Below the pieces are notes generated by a model that worked only from the letters and a program-made list of their open reading frames with translations, was not told the origin of the DNA and did no database searches. From assembly GCF_004329715.1 (NCBI RefSeq), contig NZ_JXSY01000013.1, positions 62,001-126,000 of the forward strand: a DNA stretch of 64,000 nt. Reading direction: 5' to 3'. The translations under genes and the position numbers were made by a program. The DNA comes from Bowmanella sp. JS7-9 (lineage in GTDB: Bacteria > Pseudomonadota > Gammaproteobacteria > Enterobacterales > Alteromonadaceae). Below, piece by piece: positions 1 through 9,081 of the stretch (positions are counted from its first letter, which is position 1; each line of letters starts with the position of its first letter).

Positions 1-537
1 CTCCATCAAAGAGCCCAGGCGCAAACCCGTATGAATTAAATAATCGCTCCATAGCCCTGCCAGTTTTCGCGTCGCGAGATCCTTTTGCAGTGCCACCGCA
101 AATGCAGGTCCCTGACCTGAGGTATTGTGTAAATCAACCACGCATTCCGGGGTAACCTCGCGAATCGCCTTCACAATGCGCTGCGCACGCAGGGTATCCG
201 CCTGATTGTCATCCAGGGCAAAGCAGCGGTTGAGATCCCTTTCCCCCTCAATATACCGTTGGCTAAACCATTTTGCTGTTTTGGCGGCAGACACGGATGC
301 AACAATAAAACGTAAATTTACCGCAGGTATCACGGCTGAATGCCAATAGCGACACATGGCGTAAAAACCCGACGGTTCATTGCCATGGATCAGCACCGAC
401 ACAGCGCGCCACCTGGTATTATCCTGACCGGCGACATCAAATACACTGACGTCCTGCAGGCGAGAAAGTACCTCTAATGGCTGGGCAAATTTCTGATGCC
501 CCTGCAAATCCGCTCGATGTAATGCCTCAGCCCGCAT
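1..537 (-). CDS. M14-type succinylglutamate desuccinylase/aspartoacylase-like hydrolase, partial
   Basis: The reading frame is open from an ATG at 537 to the window edge (179 residues), so the C-terminus is missing. It shows the AstE/AspA-type zinc hydrolase signature: HGNEPSG with H51 and E54 as likely zinc ligands, RDLNRCF at about residue 100, and VVDLHNTSG with the third ligand H137. Family members remove acyl groups from amino acids or peptides. The start overlaps the end of the upstream GCS2-type ligase by 11 bp, so the two are probably translated together. I infer that ligase and hydrolase act on related gamma-glutamyl or acyl-amino-acid compounds; the substrate cannot be read from the sequence. 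Confidence 0.8.
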   Translation of the reverse strand, partial: MRAEALHRADLQGHQKFAQPLEVLSRLQDVSVFDVAGQDNTRWRAVSVLIHGNEPSGFYAMCRYWHSAVIPAVNLRFIVASVSAAKTAKWFSQRYIEGERDLNRCFALDDNQADTLRAQRIVKAIREVTPECVVDLHNTSGQGPAFAVALQKDLATRKLAGLWSDYLIHTGLRLGSLME

Positions 538-2008
538 GCCTGATACTCCATTCACTGACGGGCAAACCACTTTGTACCCAGTGGGCATATTGTTCAACTA
601 ACTGCGCTAATGCCTGTTGCTGAGGATATTGCTGGCGTAGCGCCTCCAATTGTTGTCGCTGCCAACGGGCGCCAGTCTGACCAACCTGCAAACGTTTCTC
701 GATGATACTCAAAAAGCGTTTTTGCTCTAACTGGTCAACCCCCAGCATGGTCAGGCCCTGATACGCCTTGGGCAACACACTTTGCAGAATGTCGCTTATC
801 GGCAACTCTTCAAGCACGCCGGTGACACCATTTGGCCATAACAATTTGGCATCCAGTCCCTGCTGCGCCGCACGATAAAAATTGTACTCAGCCAGCTTAA
901 ATGGCAAACGCGCGGTGAAATCTTCGATTTGGGAGGCCAATCCCATGGCCAGACCTATGCTGAGCGCAGCATTTGCCACCATATCCAATATCGACGGGCC
1001 AGCCGGTAACGCGCGAAATTCAATGCGCACGTGACCGTTTCCGGTATGACTGTAAACCGGCCGCAACCAGGGCCAGGTAGTACCCATATGCAGATTTAAT
1101 TCTGTCAGGCGAGGTAAATCAGACGCACTCTCGTCACAGCACACAGGCAACAGTGGCGGAAACAGCGACACCACCTCAGCATAGAGCTCCCAGGCATCGC
1201 GTCTGACCCACCCCAGCCCAAATGACACGCGCGCAGGCTGTTGCCATTCAAATTCGGCGTCTTTACGCACATCCAGTGATTGTTTAAACAGTGCAACCCG
1301 GGTTTCATCCCATAATAATTTGCCCATTAAGGCGGGCGAATTGGCGCTGATCGCAATTACCAGGGGTAAGGTCAGCAAGGCTGCATTAAACACATTGGCG
1401 AATTGCTGGTTTGGCACCATCATATGCACCTGAAACGAGGTGTTAGCGCCTTCCGCGGTCACATCATCAATTTGCATATTTAACGATTCAACTCCATTGA
1501 TACGCAGGTTAAAGGGTTCACCACGGCGGCGGCTAAGTTGCTCGACCAACGCTTGATATCGCATCAACGGGGTCATATTCGCTACGCCCAATTGTTCAAC
1601 GCATAAAGTAGGTAAAATACCAATGGGGATGGCGCGGGTCTGCTGAGCGGCACACACTGTTTGCAAAAAGGCGAGTTTATCCTGCAGTTCTTTTTGCAAG
1701 GCCAGAAATGGCTGCCCGGCCAATGGCTGGGTGGATAAATTAAGTTCGAGATTGTAGCGATTAAGTTCGGGTTGAAACTGGGGATCATCCAACGCAGACA
1801 GAATGCTCTGGTTGTTCATCTGGCACTGGGCATGATCATTGATCAAATACATTTCCAGTTCGGCGCCCATACAAAGCGCCATCTGGCCAAAAGATGGCTG
1901 ACGAATGATGTGCTTTAACTGCGCCAGTTGACTGGACAATCGTTGAGAAAACGCCTGATTGTCCTGCTCGGTAAAGCTGGTTTGACTGATGTTGCCACCC
2001 ATTACCAT
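527..2008 (-). CDS. glutamate-cysteine ligase-like protein (GCS2-type family)
   Basis: A 493-residue cytoplasmic protein of the carboxylate-amine/glutamate-cysteine ligase type. The acidic GAELEMYL stretch near residue 50 matches the conserved metal/ATP-binding Glu region, and GNGHVRIEFRALPAGPSILDM near residue 335 matches the family's C-terminal arginine-containing motif. It is longer than the YbdK type (about 370 residues), so a standard gshA assignment is not safe. ATG codons at 2008 and 2002 are both possible starts. It overlaps the M14-type hydrolase downstream by 11 bp, which suggests one operon. The reaction is inferred to be ATP-dependent amide or gamma-glutamyl bond formation. Confidence 0.75.
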   Translation of the reverse strand: MVMGGNISQTSFTEQDNQAFSQRLSSQLAQLKHIIRQPSFGQMALCMGAELEMYLINDHAQCQMNNQSILSALDDPQFQPELNRYNLELNLSTQPLAGQPFLALQKELQDKLAFLQTVCAAQQTRAIPIGILPTLCVEQLGVANMTPLMRYQALVEQLSRRRGEPFNLRINGVESLNMQIDDVTAEGANTSFQVHMMVPNQQFANVFNAALLTLPLVIAISANSPALMGKLLWDETRVALFKQSLDVRKDAEFEWQQPARVSFGLGWVRRDAWELYAEVVSLFPPLLPVCCDESASDLPRLTELNLHMGTTWPWLRPVYSHTGNGHVRIEFRALPAGPSILDMVANAALSIGLAMGLASQIEDFTARLPFKLAEYNFYRAAQQGLDAKLLWPNGVTGVLEELPISDILQSVLPKAYQGLTMLGVDQLEQKRFLSIIEKRLQVGQTGARWQRQQLEALRQQYPQQQALAQLVEQYAHWVQSGLPVSEWSIRHAG

Positions 2009-2096
2009 CTCCCTTGCACGGTTTAGGACAGTATGGATCGAATCTCCCGCTTCGGGTTGACCTACATCAATCTAACTGTTTGTTTTATATGCAGTC

Positions 2097-2789
2097 TCAG
2101 AACTCCCACTCCAGTGCGAAGCGTAATGTATGATCCTTAGTATCGCCATTAATGCCGCTGATAAAGGCAATTTCATACTTGAGTTGTTTCTGTCCTTCGT
2201 AACGGTGCACCCCCATCAGCCCCGGCCCAATTCCAATAAAATCTTCGCCGGTATACAACTCAATGGCGGGCTGGAAGGCGGGGTGGAGACGGTAGCGGTA
2301 TTGAGCGCGTAATTCCGTTTCAAATTCATCGCGGATCTGACTGCCAAACTCATACACAGTGAATAAATTCACCGTCAGACTGCTGCGGTAAAATTCCTTT
2401 TCCATCAGCAAGCCGACGTTTGCTTCCCACACTTCGGTTTGATGCTGTTTTTCCACCTCAAACAGCACACCCCAGTCTGCCCAGTTTTTACCCTGCTCGG
2501 ATAATTGCCAGCGTACTTCTACCTCATAGGCGGCTAACCCAAAGTCGTCTGACGTATCTCGTTCAAAGGCTAAATAGCCCTCCATAATCAGGTTCTCACC
2601 CAGCGCCTGACCATAGGCAAGCCGCTGACCCAGCAAGTTACCATTATCACTTTGCCGCGACATAAAGCGCCATTCCAGTTTCCGCTCATTGGGCAGAATG
2701 TAAGGATGATAAACCTTATCCACCACAATGCCGTCTGCCATCGACAGACTGCTATACATAAGTGTCAGCAAGGCCAATAACTTTCTCAT
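2097..2789 (-). CDS. outer-membrane beta-barrel protein of a cupredoxin/FTR1-like operon
   Basis: A 230-residue protein that starts with a signal peptide (MRKLLALLTLMYSSLSMA) and ends in LRFALEWEF, the terminal-aromatic pattern of outer-membrane barrels. Alternating aromatic strands (for example YRSSLTVNLFTVYEF) fill the body. The ATG at 2789 overlaps the stop of the FTR1-like gene as ATGA; longer upstream starts would add a non-signal leader. It is the last gene of a six-gene minus-strand operon. I do not recognise a named family. A role as the surface partner of the metal system upstream is inferred only from position. Confidence 0.7.
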   Translation of the reverse strand: MRKLLALLTLMYSSLSMADGIVVDKVYHPYILPNERKLEWRFMSRQSDNGNLLGQRLAYGQALGENLIMEGYLAFERDTSDDFGLAAYEVEVRWQLSEQGKNWADWGVLFEVEKQHQTEVWEANVGLLMEKEFYRSSLTVNLFTVYEFGSQIRDEFETELRAQYRYRLHPAFQPAIELYTGEDFIGIGPGLMGVHRYEGQKQLKYEIAFISGINGDTKDHTLRFALEWEF

Positions 2790-3544
2790 GAGTGAAATTT
2801 CCTTTTGAACCGACTCGCGCCCAACGCGCTCACGCACCCCAATAGCGCCGCAAAGTAACTAATAACCTGCCATTGCCCTGGTGTGTCCTGGTAACCCAGC
2901 AATACCGCCAAAAATTGTCCGATTAACGAGTTTTCCGGTAAAAATTCTGCTGTATTCCACCAGGGATCGCTCTGGCTTAACCAATCGATTTGCACAAGTA
3001 AATGCGAGGTATGCGCCAGTTGCCCGGCAATAAACAGACTCAACATCAGTGCAGCCACCAGCGGCAGATGTCGTCCGCCGAGCCAGCTTGCCAGCGCATA
3101 CAGCAAAATTGCGGCACTGAGGGTGATACCCAGCCCAAGTAATGCACCAAGCACAATCGATTGCGACGAGGTGACGGCATACAAATAACCGGAAAGATAA
3201 AAAATGAGGTTGGCGCCATTGACCATTAATGCAATCGCCAGCGCCATCATCGTCACGCCGGTGCTCATCTGTTTAGGTTGCCACAAGGTCAGCAATACCA
3301 TAACAAACAAGCCTAGTTGTAAGCCCACAAACACCAATTCCATGCCGGCGCCGTCGGCCAACTCAGTAATCACATCGGCATAAACGACCAACACTGCACT
3401 GCCAGCGACCCCACACAGTAACGCCAGCGACAAAGCTCGCCAACCGCCGGCCGCCGGCCTTAACAATAACAACCAGACCAATAACATCAGCACTGGCATC
3501 AAATCCCGTACAAACAACAATAGGGTATTAATCAACATGATCAT
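2786..3544 (-). CDS. FTR1-like polytopic membrane protein
   Basis: A 252-residue protein with about seven hydrophobic segments, placed between a cupredoxin and an outer-membrane protein. The size, N-terminal helix and operon context resemble FTR1-type iron permeases. However, the diagnostic RExxE in helix 1 is replaced by RDLMP at residues 13-17, and I see no second ExxE. It may therefore not carry ferric iron in the classic way. ATGs at 3544 and 3538 both sit near a strong GGAGGG; 3538 has the more usual spacing. It overlaps the cupredoxin gene by 17 bp and the downstream gene by 4 bp, so translation is coupled. Confidence 0.65.
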   Translation of the reverse strand: MIMLINTLLLFVRDLMPVLMLLVWLLLLRPAAGGWRALSLALLCGVAGSAVLVVYADVITELADGAGMELVFVGLQLGLFVMVLLTLWQPKQMSTGVTMMALAIALMVNGANLIFYLSGYLYAVTSSQSIVLGALLGLGITLSAAILLYALASWLGGRHLPLVAALMLSLFIAGQLAHTSHLLVQIDWLSQSDPWWNTAEFLPENSLIGQFLAVLLGYQDTPGQWQVISYFAALLGCVSALGASRFKRKFHS

Positions 3545-3869
3545 TACCCTCCGCGACCGCTATAACACTGCCCTGCGCACTGTTGGGATTAAACTCGCCA
3601 AAAAAATGGTATTCGCCCGGCTTAAGCGGGCCGATGTAGATAATTGAGCGTCGCCCCGGAAACAACACTTTCTCCCGGTTGAGATCGAAACTGTCAAACT
3701 CTTCGGGTGTTGGGTCCTGATTAATTATGACCAGCTTGATCTTTTTATCTGCCGGCACCTGTATTTTGGAGGGAATAAACAAGTGATCCTTCAACGTAAT
3801 CACCACTTCGGGTGCCGCAAACACACCCGAACTGACTAACAGCAAGACAACGCCGAGCATTTTTATCAT
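3528..3869 (-). CDS. periplasmic cupredoxin-domain protein
   Basis: A 113-residue secreted protein: a signal peptide to about residue 19 (SSGVFAA), then a single cupredoxin-like beta fold. The features EFDSFDLNREKVLFPG and PLKPGEYHFFGEFNP match the EfeO-N-terminal/cupredoxin_1 type found beside FTR1-like permeases. A complete type-1 copper set (His-Cys-His-Met) is not visible, as there is no cysteine in the mature part. The domain may bind iron or copper by other residues. It overlaps the kinase gene upstream by 4 bp and the FTR1-like gene downstream, so it belongs to the same operon. Confidence 0.75.
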   Translation of the reverse strand: MIKMLGVVLLLVSSGVFAAPEVVITLKDHLFIPSKIQVPADKKIKLVIINQDPTPEEFDSFDLNREKVLFPGRRSIIYIGPLKPGEYHFFGEFNPNSAQGSVIAVAEGNDHVD

Positions 3870-5158
3870 GCGGGATGTCCTTTGAATACTACCCGGGCGG
3901 CTAACCCACCCAGAACCTCGCTGTCATCCAATTCGAACTGCGCCCCATGCAATTGCGCAATTTGCTGCACAATCGACAAGCCCAGACCACATCCTTCAGT
4001 ATCAGATGTATGGCGATCTCCGCCAATCCGATAGAAACGCTGCAACGCACGCTGACGCTCGTCAGGCGAAATCCCCGACCCCGAGTCTTCCACCGACAGC
4101 GCAACCTGCCTGCCCTGGTTGACGATGTTAACCAATATGTTGCCGCCAGCCGGGGTGTATTTACTGGCATTGCCTATTAAATTTTGCAACAACGTGCGCA
4201 ATGTAAACTCGTCACCTGCCACCGTCGTTTCAGATGCCTGTAATTCGATGCTTTGCTGCTTGCCATCTATCTGTTCAAACATATCGGCGATAACATCCTG
4301 CGCCAGTTTATCGATACGCAGAGGCAATAAGCGCTTGGTAAAGTGCTCAGGGTTGGTGCGATTGAGTAACAGAATCTGATCGACCACATGGCTCATACGC
4401 TCTACCCCTGCCTGCAATGCTTGAATCAACTCAGGTGGTGGTGACTGCATAACACTGATGTTATGCGCCGTTATGCGCAGGATACTCAGCGGAGTGCGCA
4501 ATTCATGGGCCGCATCGGATGCGAAGCGCTTTTCGCGGGTAAATGCTTCATCTACCCGGGCAAACAAACGATTAATGGTATCCACCACCGGCTTCAGCTC
4601 GCCCGGTACGTAGGCGCTGTCAATTTCGCCTAACTCCTCTACGCGCGTGGCACGCAAACGTTCGGCCAGTGAGGTCAGTGGCTTCAATGCGCGGGTAACA
4701 ATCAAGCCAATTATCATCGCCAGTAACGGAATACTGATAATTAAGGGCGTCATAGCAGACAAAATCAGGCTTTCAGCCAAATCGAAGCGCTGCGCTAAAG
4801 GCTGGGCTACCTGCACCATGCTGTCGGCGTCATGCAGACTAAACACGCGCCAGCGCTGCCCCAAAAAATTCCCCTCATCAAAACCTTGTTGAATGTCAGT
4901 CAAAGGACGATCACTGACGTGACCGCTATCGCTGACCAACTCGCCCTGATGCCAGATTTGCCAGGCGAATAAACTGGTTTTTACCTGTGTCTGCGGTCGG
5001 GCGGATATCAGCGTTTGCGCCAGTGCCTGCAACTCCGAGTCGAACAAGGTAGACGCGCGGCGCATACTGCTCTGATAGCCCTGCACAGCAGCTAAAAAGG
5101 TCGTTAAGGTAATGGCAGCCAGCAACACCCATAACAGGCGGCTGAGAATAGAATTCAT
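3866..5158 (-). CDS. sensor histidine kinase (QseC/PmrB-like)
   Basis: A 430-residue inner-membrane kinase. A first membrane helix lies at residues 7-25, a periplasmic domain of about 105 residues follows, and a second helix spans 132-155. Then come a HAMP-like linker, the DHp motif ASDAAHELRTPLS with phospho-acceptor H218, and an ATPase domain with an N box (NLIGNASKYT) and G boxes (DSGSGISP, GCGLGLSIV). The start overlaps the response-regulator stop by 4 bp. It presumably senses a periplasmic signal and controls its own operon; a metal signal is inferred from the cupredoxin and FTR1-like neighbours. Confidence 0.88.
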   Translation of the reverse strand: MNSILSRLLWVLLAAITLTTFLAAVQGYQSSMRRASTLFDSELQALAQTLISARPQTQVKTSLFAWQIWHQGELVSDSGHVSDRPLTDIQQGFDEGNFLGQRWRVFSLHDADSMVQVAQPLAQRFDLAESLILSAMTPLIISIPLLAMIIGLIVTRALKPLTSLAERLRATRVEELGEIDSAYVPGELKPVVDTINRLFARVDEAFTREKRFASDAAHELRTPLSILRITAHNISVMQSPPPELIQALQAGVERMSHVVDQILLLNRTNPEHFTKRLLPLRIDKLAQDVIADMFEQIDGKQQSIELQASETTVAGDEFTLRTLLQNLIGNASKYTPAGGNILVNIVNQGRQVALSVEDSGSGISPDERQRALQRFYRIGGDRHTSDTEGCGLGLSIVQQIAQLHGAQFELDDSEVLGGLAARVVFKGHPA

Positions 5159-5814
5159 GTTTTACTGATACTGTAACCAACACCGCGAATAGTGCGGATA
5201 GTATTGTCCGGTAGTTTTTTTCGCAAATGATGAATATGCACTTCAACTACATTACTGGCGATTTCCTCGCCCCATTCATACAGGCGATTCTCTAACTGGT
5301 CACGGGATAGCACACGCCCTGCCTGCTCCATCAGCGCTTTAAGCAGCATATATTCGCGGCGGGACAGATTCAGTACATCATCACCCACGCTTACCGTGTG
5401 CGCCGCCGTGTCCATCTGGATCTGGCCGCAGGCAATCACTGCACTTTGTGCCGTCCCCAGACGACGCTCGATTACCCGCAGACGGGCAAACAGTTCTTCC
5501 GGAGCAAAAGGTTTAATCAAATAATCATCTGCGCCAGCATCCAGCCCGGATATTTTGTCCAGCGTACTATCCCGGGCGGTGAGAATTAATACGGGCAGTG
5601 CCGGGCAGTGGCGGCGTAATTCTTTTAACACCTGAAGCCCGTCCATGTCCGGTAGGCCAAGGTCGAGAATAATAATGTCACATTGCTTGTTGCGGGCGGC
5701 TTCCAGCGCTGGCTTACCGCGAGTTAAGTGATCGACAGAAAAACCCTGGTGACGTAACGACGTCAGTAACCCATTGGCAAGTGCCAGATCATCTTCCACC
5801 AACAATACTCGCAT
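5155..5814 (-). CDS. OmpR-family response regulator (QseB/PmrA-like)
   Basis: A 219-residue two-domain regulator. The receiver domain has the acidic pair E7/D8, the phospho-acceptor D51 in IIILDLGLPDMDG, the LTARD switch Thr and the KPF Lys. The C-terminal winged helix ends in the typical VEVHIHHLRKKL...IRTIRGVGYS. It lies directly upstream of, and overlaps, the sensor kinase gene, so the two are cognate partners. The target promoter is probably upstream of the small periplasmic gene that heads the operon. The QseB/PmrA/BasR subgroup is judged from overall similarity only. Confidence 0.9.
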   Translation of the reverse strand: MRVLLVEDDLALANGLLTSLRHQGFSVDHLTRGKPALEAARNKQCDIIILDLGLPDMDGLQVLKELRRHCPALPVLILTARDSTLDKISGLDAGADDYLIKPFAPEELFARLRVIERRLGTAQSAVIACGQIQMDTAAHTVSVGDDVLNLSRREYMLLKALMEQAGRVLSRDQLENRLYEWGEEIASNVVEVHIHHLRKKLPDNTIRTIRGVGYSISKT

Positions 5815-5838
5815 GCTTACTCCCTGATTTTGCTTCTT

Positions 5839-6438
5839 TTATTGATTATTTATCATCGCAAGTTGCCCACGCTGACGCAACGCCAGCAGAACATTTGACG
5901 GGATCTCACCGGAGTGTTGTGCAAGCTGCATAAACTCGGCTTCAGCCGCGCGAAATTGCTGGTGATTGAGTAAATACATGCCGTAAAGATAATAGTAAAC
6001 CGGTCCGGGGTGATGCAAAGCGGCATAATCAAACAATTGTCTGGCTTTATCTTCATTACCAAAACTGATTGGCCAGCCAGGCGCATTATCATAAAGCGTC
6101 GCCAGATACGCGGCGAAGACATCCTGAAACTGCTCAGCGTCGAGCGCCATACATAAGTCCTGTCTGGCTTGTTTCAGCATTTTTAGTTTATCGGCACCCT
6201 GGAGCTGAGAAGCGAGTTCCACTTTGGTCACCCCGCGCCAGCCCGTCAGCACGCTATCGGCAGCAGCATCACCTTTTAGTTGGGTATTCAACTCGCTGAT
6301 TAGATTTTGCAGTTCGGTGGTTTTGCTGTCGCCCTGATGTAAAAAGCTGGCGGCGTAGAAGCGGCGCGGCCAGTCGTCAGCTTGCTGAGCAGCAACGTTG
6401 ACTACCCACAGACTGAGTATCAATAACAAAAAACGCAT
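5839..6438 (-). CDS. secreted helical (TPR-like) protein heading the TCS operon
   Basis: A 199-residue protein with a signal peptide (MRFLLLILSLWVVNVAAQ) followed by an alpha-helical mature part. The C-terminal half (about 130-195) has helix pairs such as YYYLYGMYLLNHQQFRAAEAEFMQLA, which read as a TPR-like or Sel1-like repeat. I do not recognise a specific family. It is 24 bp upstream of the response regulator and on the same strand, so it is probably the first gene of the regulator-kinase-cupredoxin operon. It could be a periplasmic accessory of the sensor, but that is only inferred. Confidence 0.6.
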   Translation of the reverse strand: MRFLLLILSLWVVNVAAQQADDWPRRFYAASFLHQGDSKTTELQNLISELNTQLKGDAAADSVLTGWRGVTKVELASQLQGADKLKMLKQARQDLCMALDAEQFQDVFAAYLATLYDNAPGWPISFGNEDKARQLFDYAALHHPGPVYYYLYGMYLLNHQQFRAAEAEFMQLAQHSGEIPSNVLLALRQRGQLAMINNQ

Positions 6439-6496
6439 ACTGCCACCTTGTCAGACTACCAGATGGCAAGCATGCGCTTTCGATCTTAACGGTCGC

Positions 6497-7558
6497 TTAA
6501 TTTAGCGCCATCATACAATCTTGCTGCACAATCGGTTCATCAAAGCCTAATGCATTGATTCTATGCGACTGCCCTGCAATAAAATTCAACAGGCAACTGC
6601 TGTAACGGCTGCGCGCCTTGGCGAGCTTCTCGCCGTCATCATTGCGCACTAAAATCGTGTCACCGGCGGAAAACTCCCCTTTCACCGCAAGCACGTTGCT
6701 GGCAGTAAAATCCTCTTCACCCGCGTCACGAATTACCACTTCGCCCAGAGCCCGGGTGGTATGCGCCAGCCAGTGCAGTTCTTCCTGCATGGGTTTTTCG
6801 TAGGGACTGAAGCAGGTACCTGGATTCTCACCCGCCAGCAAGGCGGCAAACGTGCTGTCTAGCTGGCCATTAACGATATAGGTGGTAATGCCGTGTGAGG
6901 TGGCCTTTTCCGCCGCTTCAACCTTGGTACGCATACCACCTGTGCCAACCGAGCTAATTGCCCCACCGGCCATGGCATAAATATCACTATTGATTCGTGG
7001 TACATTTTTCAGCAACTGCGCATCCTGATGTTGGGCAGGATTTTTATTAAACAGACCATCCACATCGGTACACATAATCAGCGTATCGGCATCGGCCGCG
7101 GTGGCAACCATGGCGGAAAGGTTATCATTGTCACCAACCCGCAGGTGGTCGGTGGTCACCGCGTCATTTTCATTTACGATGGGTAATATGCCATTTTTCA
7201 GCAATGCAAATAGAGTGTCGCGAATACTCTGATAACGATCACGATTACGTAAATCGGCGTGCGTCAGTAACACCTGCGCCGTTTTGAAATCGAAGAAGCG
7301 GTCCCAGGTCGCCATCATCTCGTTTTGCCCGGCGGCCGCCATAGCTTTTTTCAAGGTAATATCATTCTGATCGCTGGCACTGAACAGGTGCCGGCCTGCA
7401 GCAACCGAGCCGGACGACACCAATACGACGTCAATACCCCGTAAGCGACAACGCTGAATGAACTGGGCAATTGCCAGCAGATAACGTGAACTGCAGCCTT
7501 GTTTGTCGGGTGCAATCAGTGCACTACCTACTTTTACCACGATTCGTTGGCTGTTCAT
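6497..7558 (-). CDS. proB: glutamate 5-kinase with C-terminal PUA domain
   Basis: This enzyme phosphorylates glutamate, the first step of proline synthesis. The 353-residue protein (E. coli ProB has 367) has the amino-acid-kinase fold: VVKVGSALIAP at the N-terminus, VLVSSGSVAAGR, NENDAVTTDHLRVGDNDNLSA and CTDVDGLFNKNP. A PUA domain fills roughly residues 270-350. The ATG follows GGAGG at 7 nt and overlaps the putP stop as ATGA, so the two genes are coupled. The usual partner proA is not next to it and is absent from the window. Linking a proline-synthesis kinase to a proline importer is unusual. Confidence 0.9.
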   Translation of the reverse strand: MNSQRIVVKVGSALIAPDKQGCSSRYLLAIAQFIQRCRLRGIDVVLVSSGSVAAGRHLFSASDQNDITLKKAMAAAGQNEMMATWDRFFDFKTAQVLLTHADLRNRDRYQSIRDTLFALLKNGILPIVNENDAVTTDHLRVGDNDNLSAMVATAADADTLIMCTDVDGLFNKNPAQHQDAQLLKNVPRINSDIYAMAGGAISSVGTGGMRTKVEAAEKATSHGITTYIVNGQLDSTFAALLAGENPGTCFSPYEKPMQEELHWLAHTTRALGEVVIRDAGEEDFTASNVLAVKGEFSAGDTILVRNDDGEKLAKARSRYSSCLLNFIAGQSHRINALGFDEPIVQQDCMMALN

Positions 7559-9066
7559 GCGTTTACCTCCTGCAATGCCTCTTTCACGGCTAACTGTGTT
7601 TCCGCAAATTCGGCTGTGACAGCTTTACCTGGTGCCTTATCAATCAAGCTCACCAGCACTATGCTGACAGTACTCACGATAAATCCGGGTACCATTTCAT
7701 ACAGCAGGCTGTTTAACGCCTGCCCATCACTCATCACCGGCGCATAACTCCAGATTAGAACCGTGACAGCACCACTGATGATTCCTGCCATGGCACCTTT
7801 GTGCGTCATGCGCGACCAAAACAGACTCAACAGCACTAACGGGCCAAATGCCGCCCCGAAGCCTGCCCAGGCGTTACTCACCAGAGAAAGAATGGAACTG
7901 TCCGGATTCAGCGCCAGCCCAAACGCACTCACACCAACCACGACAACCCCAACCCTGCCAAGCAGCACGGTCTTATCTGCTGAGACCTGATGTTTCGACA
8001 ACGCACGATAAACATCTTCGGTGAGTGAACTGGACGACACCAACAATTGCGACGAAATGGTACTCATAATCGCCGCCAATATCGCCGCCAGTAAGAATCC
8101 ACTGATAAGCGGATGAAACAGGATTTGCGAAAACAGGATAAAAATGGTTTCCGGATCGGCCAGTGATAAATCAAATTTATTTACATAGGCGACCCCCACT
8201 AAACCGGTGCTTACCGCGCCGGCAATCGTCACCAGCATCCAGCTCATACCGATGTTGCGCGCTACCTTCACGTCTTGCACGCTACGAATGGCCATAAAGC
8301 GCACAATGATATGCGGCTGACCGAAATACCCCAGCCCCCAGGCCAAACTGCTGATAATCGCCAATGCAGACATGCCAGTAAGCGCGCTTTCCAGTGGTTC
8401 GATAGATGAAGCCGCCTGACGCAGTAATTCCTGACCGCTGGAAAATTGTTCAAACGCTACCCAAGGCACCAGAATCAGGGCAACGAACATGATGCAGCCT
8501 TGCACGAAATCGGTCAGGCTTACTGCCAGAAATCCCCCTAGTAAGGTGTAAGCCACGACCACCGACAGCGTAATCACCAAGCCCAGTGTGTAATCCAGCG
8601 AAAACGCCGATTCAAACAATTTACCGCCCGCTACCAGCCCTGCTGAGGTATACAGGGTAAAGAATACAATGATGACTAAAGCGGATGTGACACGTACGGC
8701 ACTGTTTTCTAAGCCAAACCGCTTGGCGAAAAAATCTGGCAAGGTCAGCGCATCGTTAGCGATCTCGGTATAGGCGCGCAAGCGCGGAGCGACCAGCAGA
8801 TAATTTAGCAAGGCGCCAATCAACAAACCCAGCGCGATCCATAAGGTGTCATAGCCCATGACAAACATGGCACCCGGTAATCCCATCAGCATCCAGCCGC
8901 TCATATCTGACGCACCTGCCGATAATGCGGTGACTTGGGGGCTTACCTGCCGCCCGCCGAGCATATAGCCCTTTAAGTCGTCATCATTAGTTCGGTAGGC
9001 GAATAAACCGATAGCGAGCATCGCGGCAAAATAAATCGCCAGCGCGATGTAGGTAGATATGTCCAT
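7555..9066 (-). CDS. putP: sodium/proline symporter
   Basis: A 503-residue sodium:solute symporter (SSF family) with about 13 hydrophobic helices. Recognisable PutP-type segments include GGRQVSPQVTALSAGASDMSGWMLMGLPG near residue 38, YTLLGGFLAVSLTDFVQG, WGLGYFGQPHIIVRFMAIRS, and AAIMSTISSQLLVSSSSLTEDVYR with the Ser/Thr-rich sodium-site region. The start has a strong ribosome site (GGAGGG, about 6 nt before the ATG). It is transcribed 15 bp downstream of a small basic ORF and overlaps proB by 4 bp. It imports proline into the cytoplasm across the inner membrane. Confidence 0.92.
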   Translation of the reverse strand: MDISTYIALAIYFAAMLAIGLFAYRTNDDDLKGYMLGGRQVSPQVTALSAGASDMSGWMLMGLPGAMFVMGYDTLWIALGLLIGALLNYLLVAPRLRAYTEIANDALTLPDFFAKRFGLENSAVRVTSALVIIVFFTLYTSAGLVAGGKLFESAFSLDYTLGLVITLSVVVAYTLLGGFLAVSLTDFVQGCIMFVALILVPWVAFEQFSSGQELLRQAASSIEPLESALTGMSALAIISSLAWGLGYFGQPHIIVRFMAIRSVQDVKVARNIGMSWMLVTIAGAVSTGLVGVAYVNKFDLSLADPETIFILFSQILFHPLISGFLLAAILAAIMSTISSQLLVSSSSLTEDVYRALSKHQVSADKTVLLGRVGVVVVGVSAFGLALNPDSSILSLVSNAWAGFGAAFGPLVLLSLFWSRMTHKGAMAGIISGAVTVLIWSYAPVMSDGQALNSLLYEMVPGFIVSTVSIVLVSLIDKAPGKAVTAEFAETQLAVKEALQEVNA

Positions 9067-9081
9067 GTACTGCCCTCCGGA

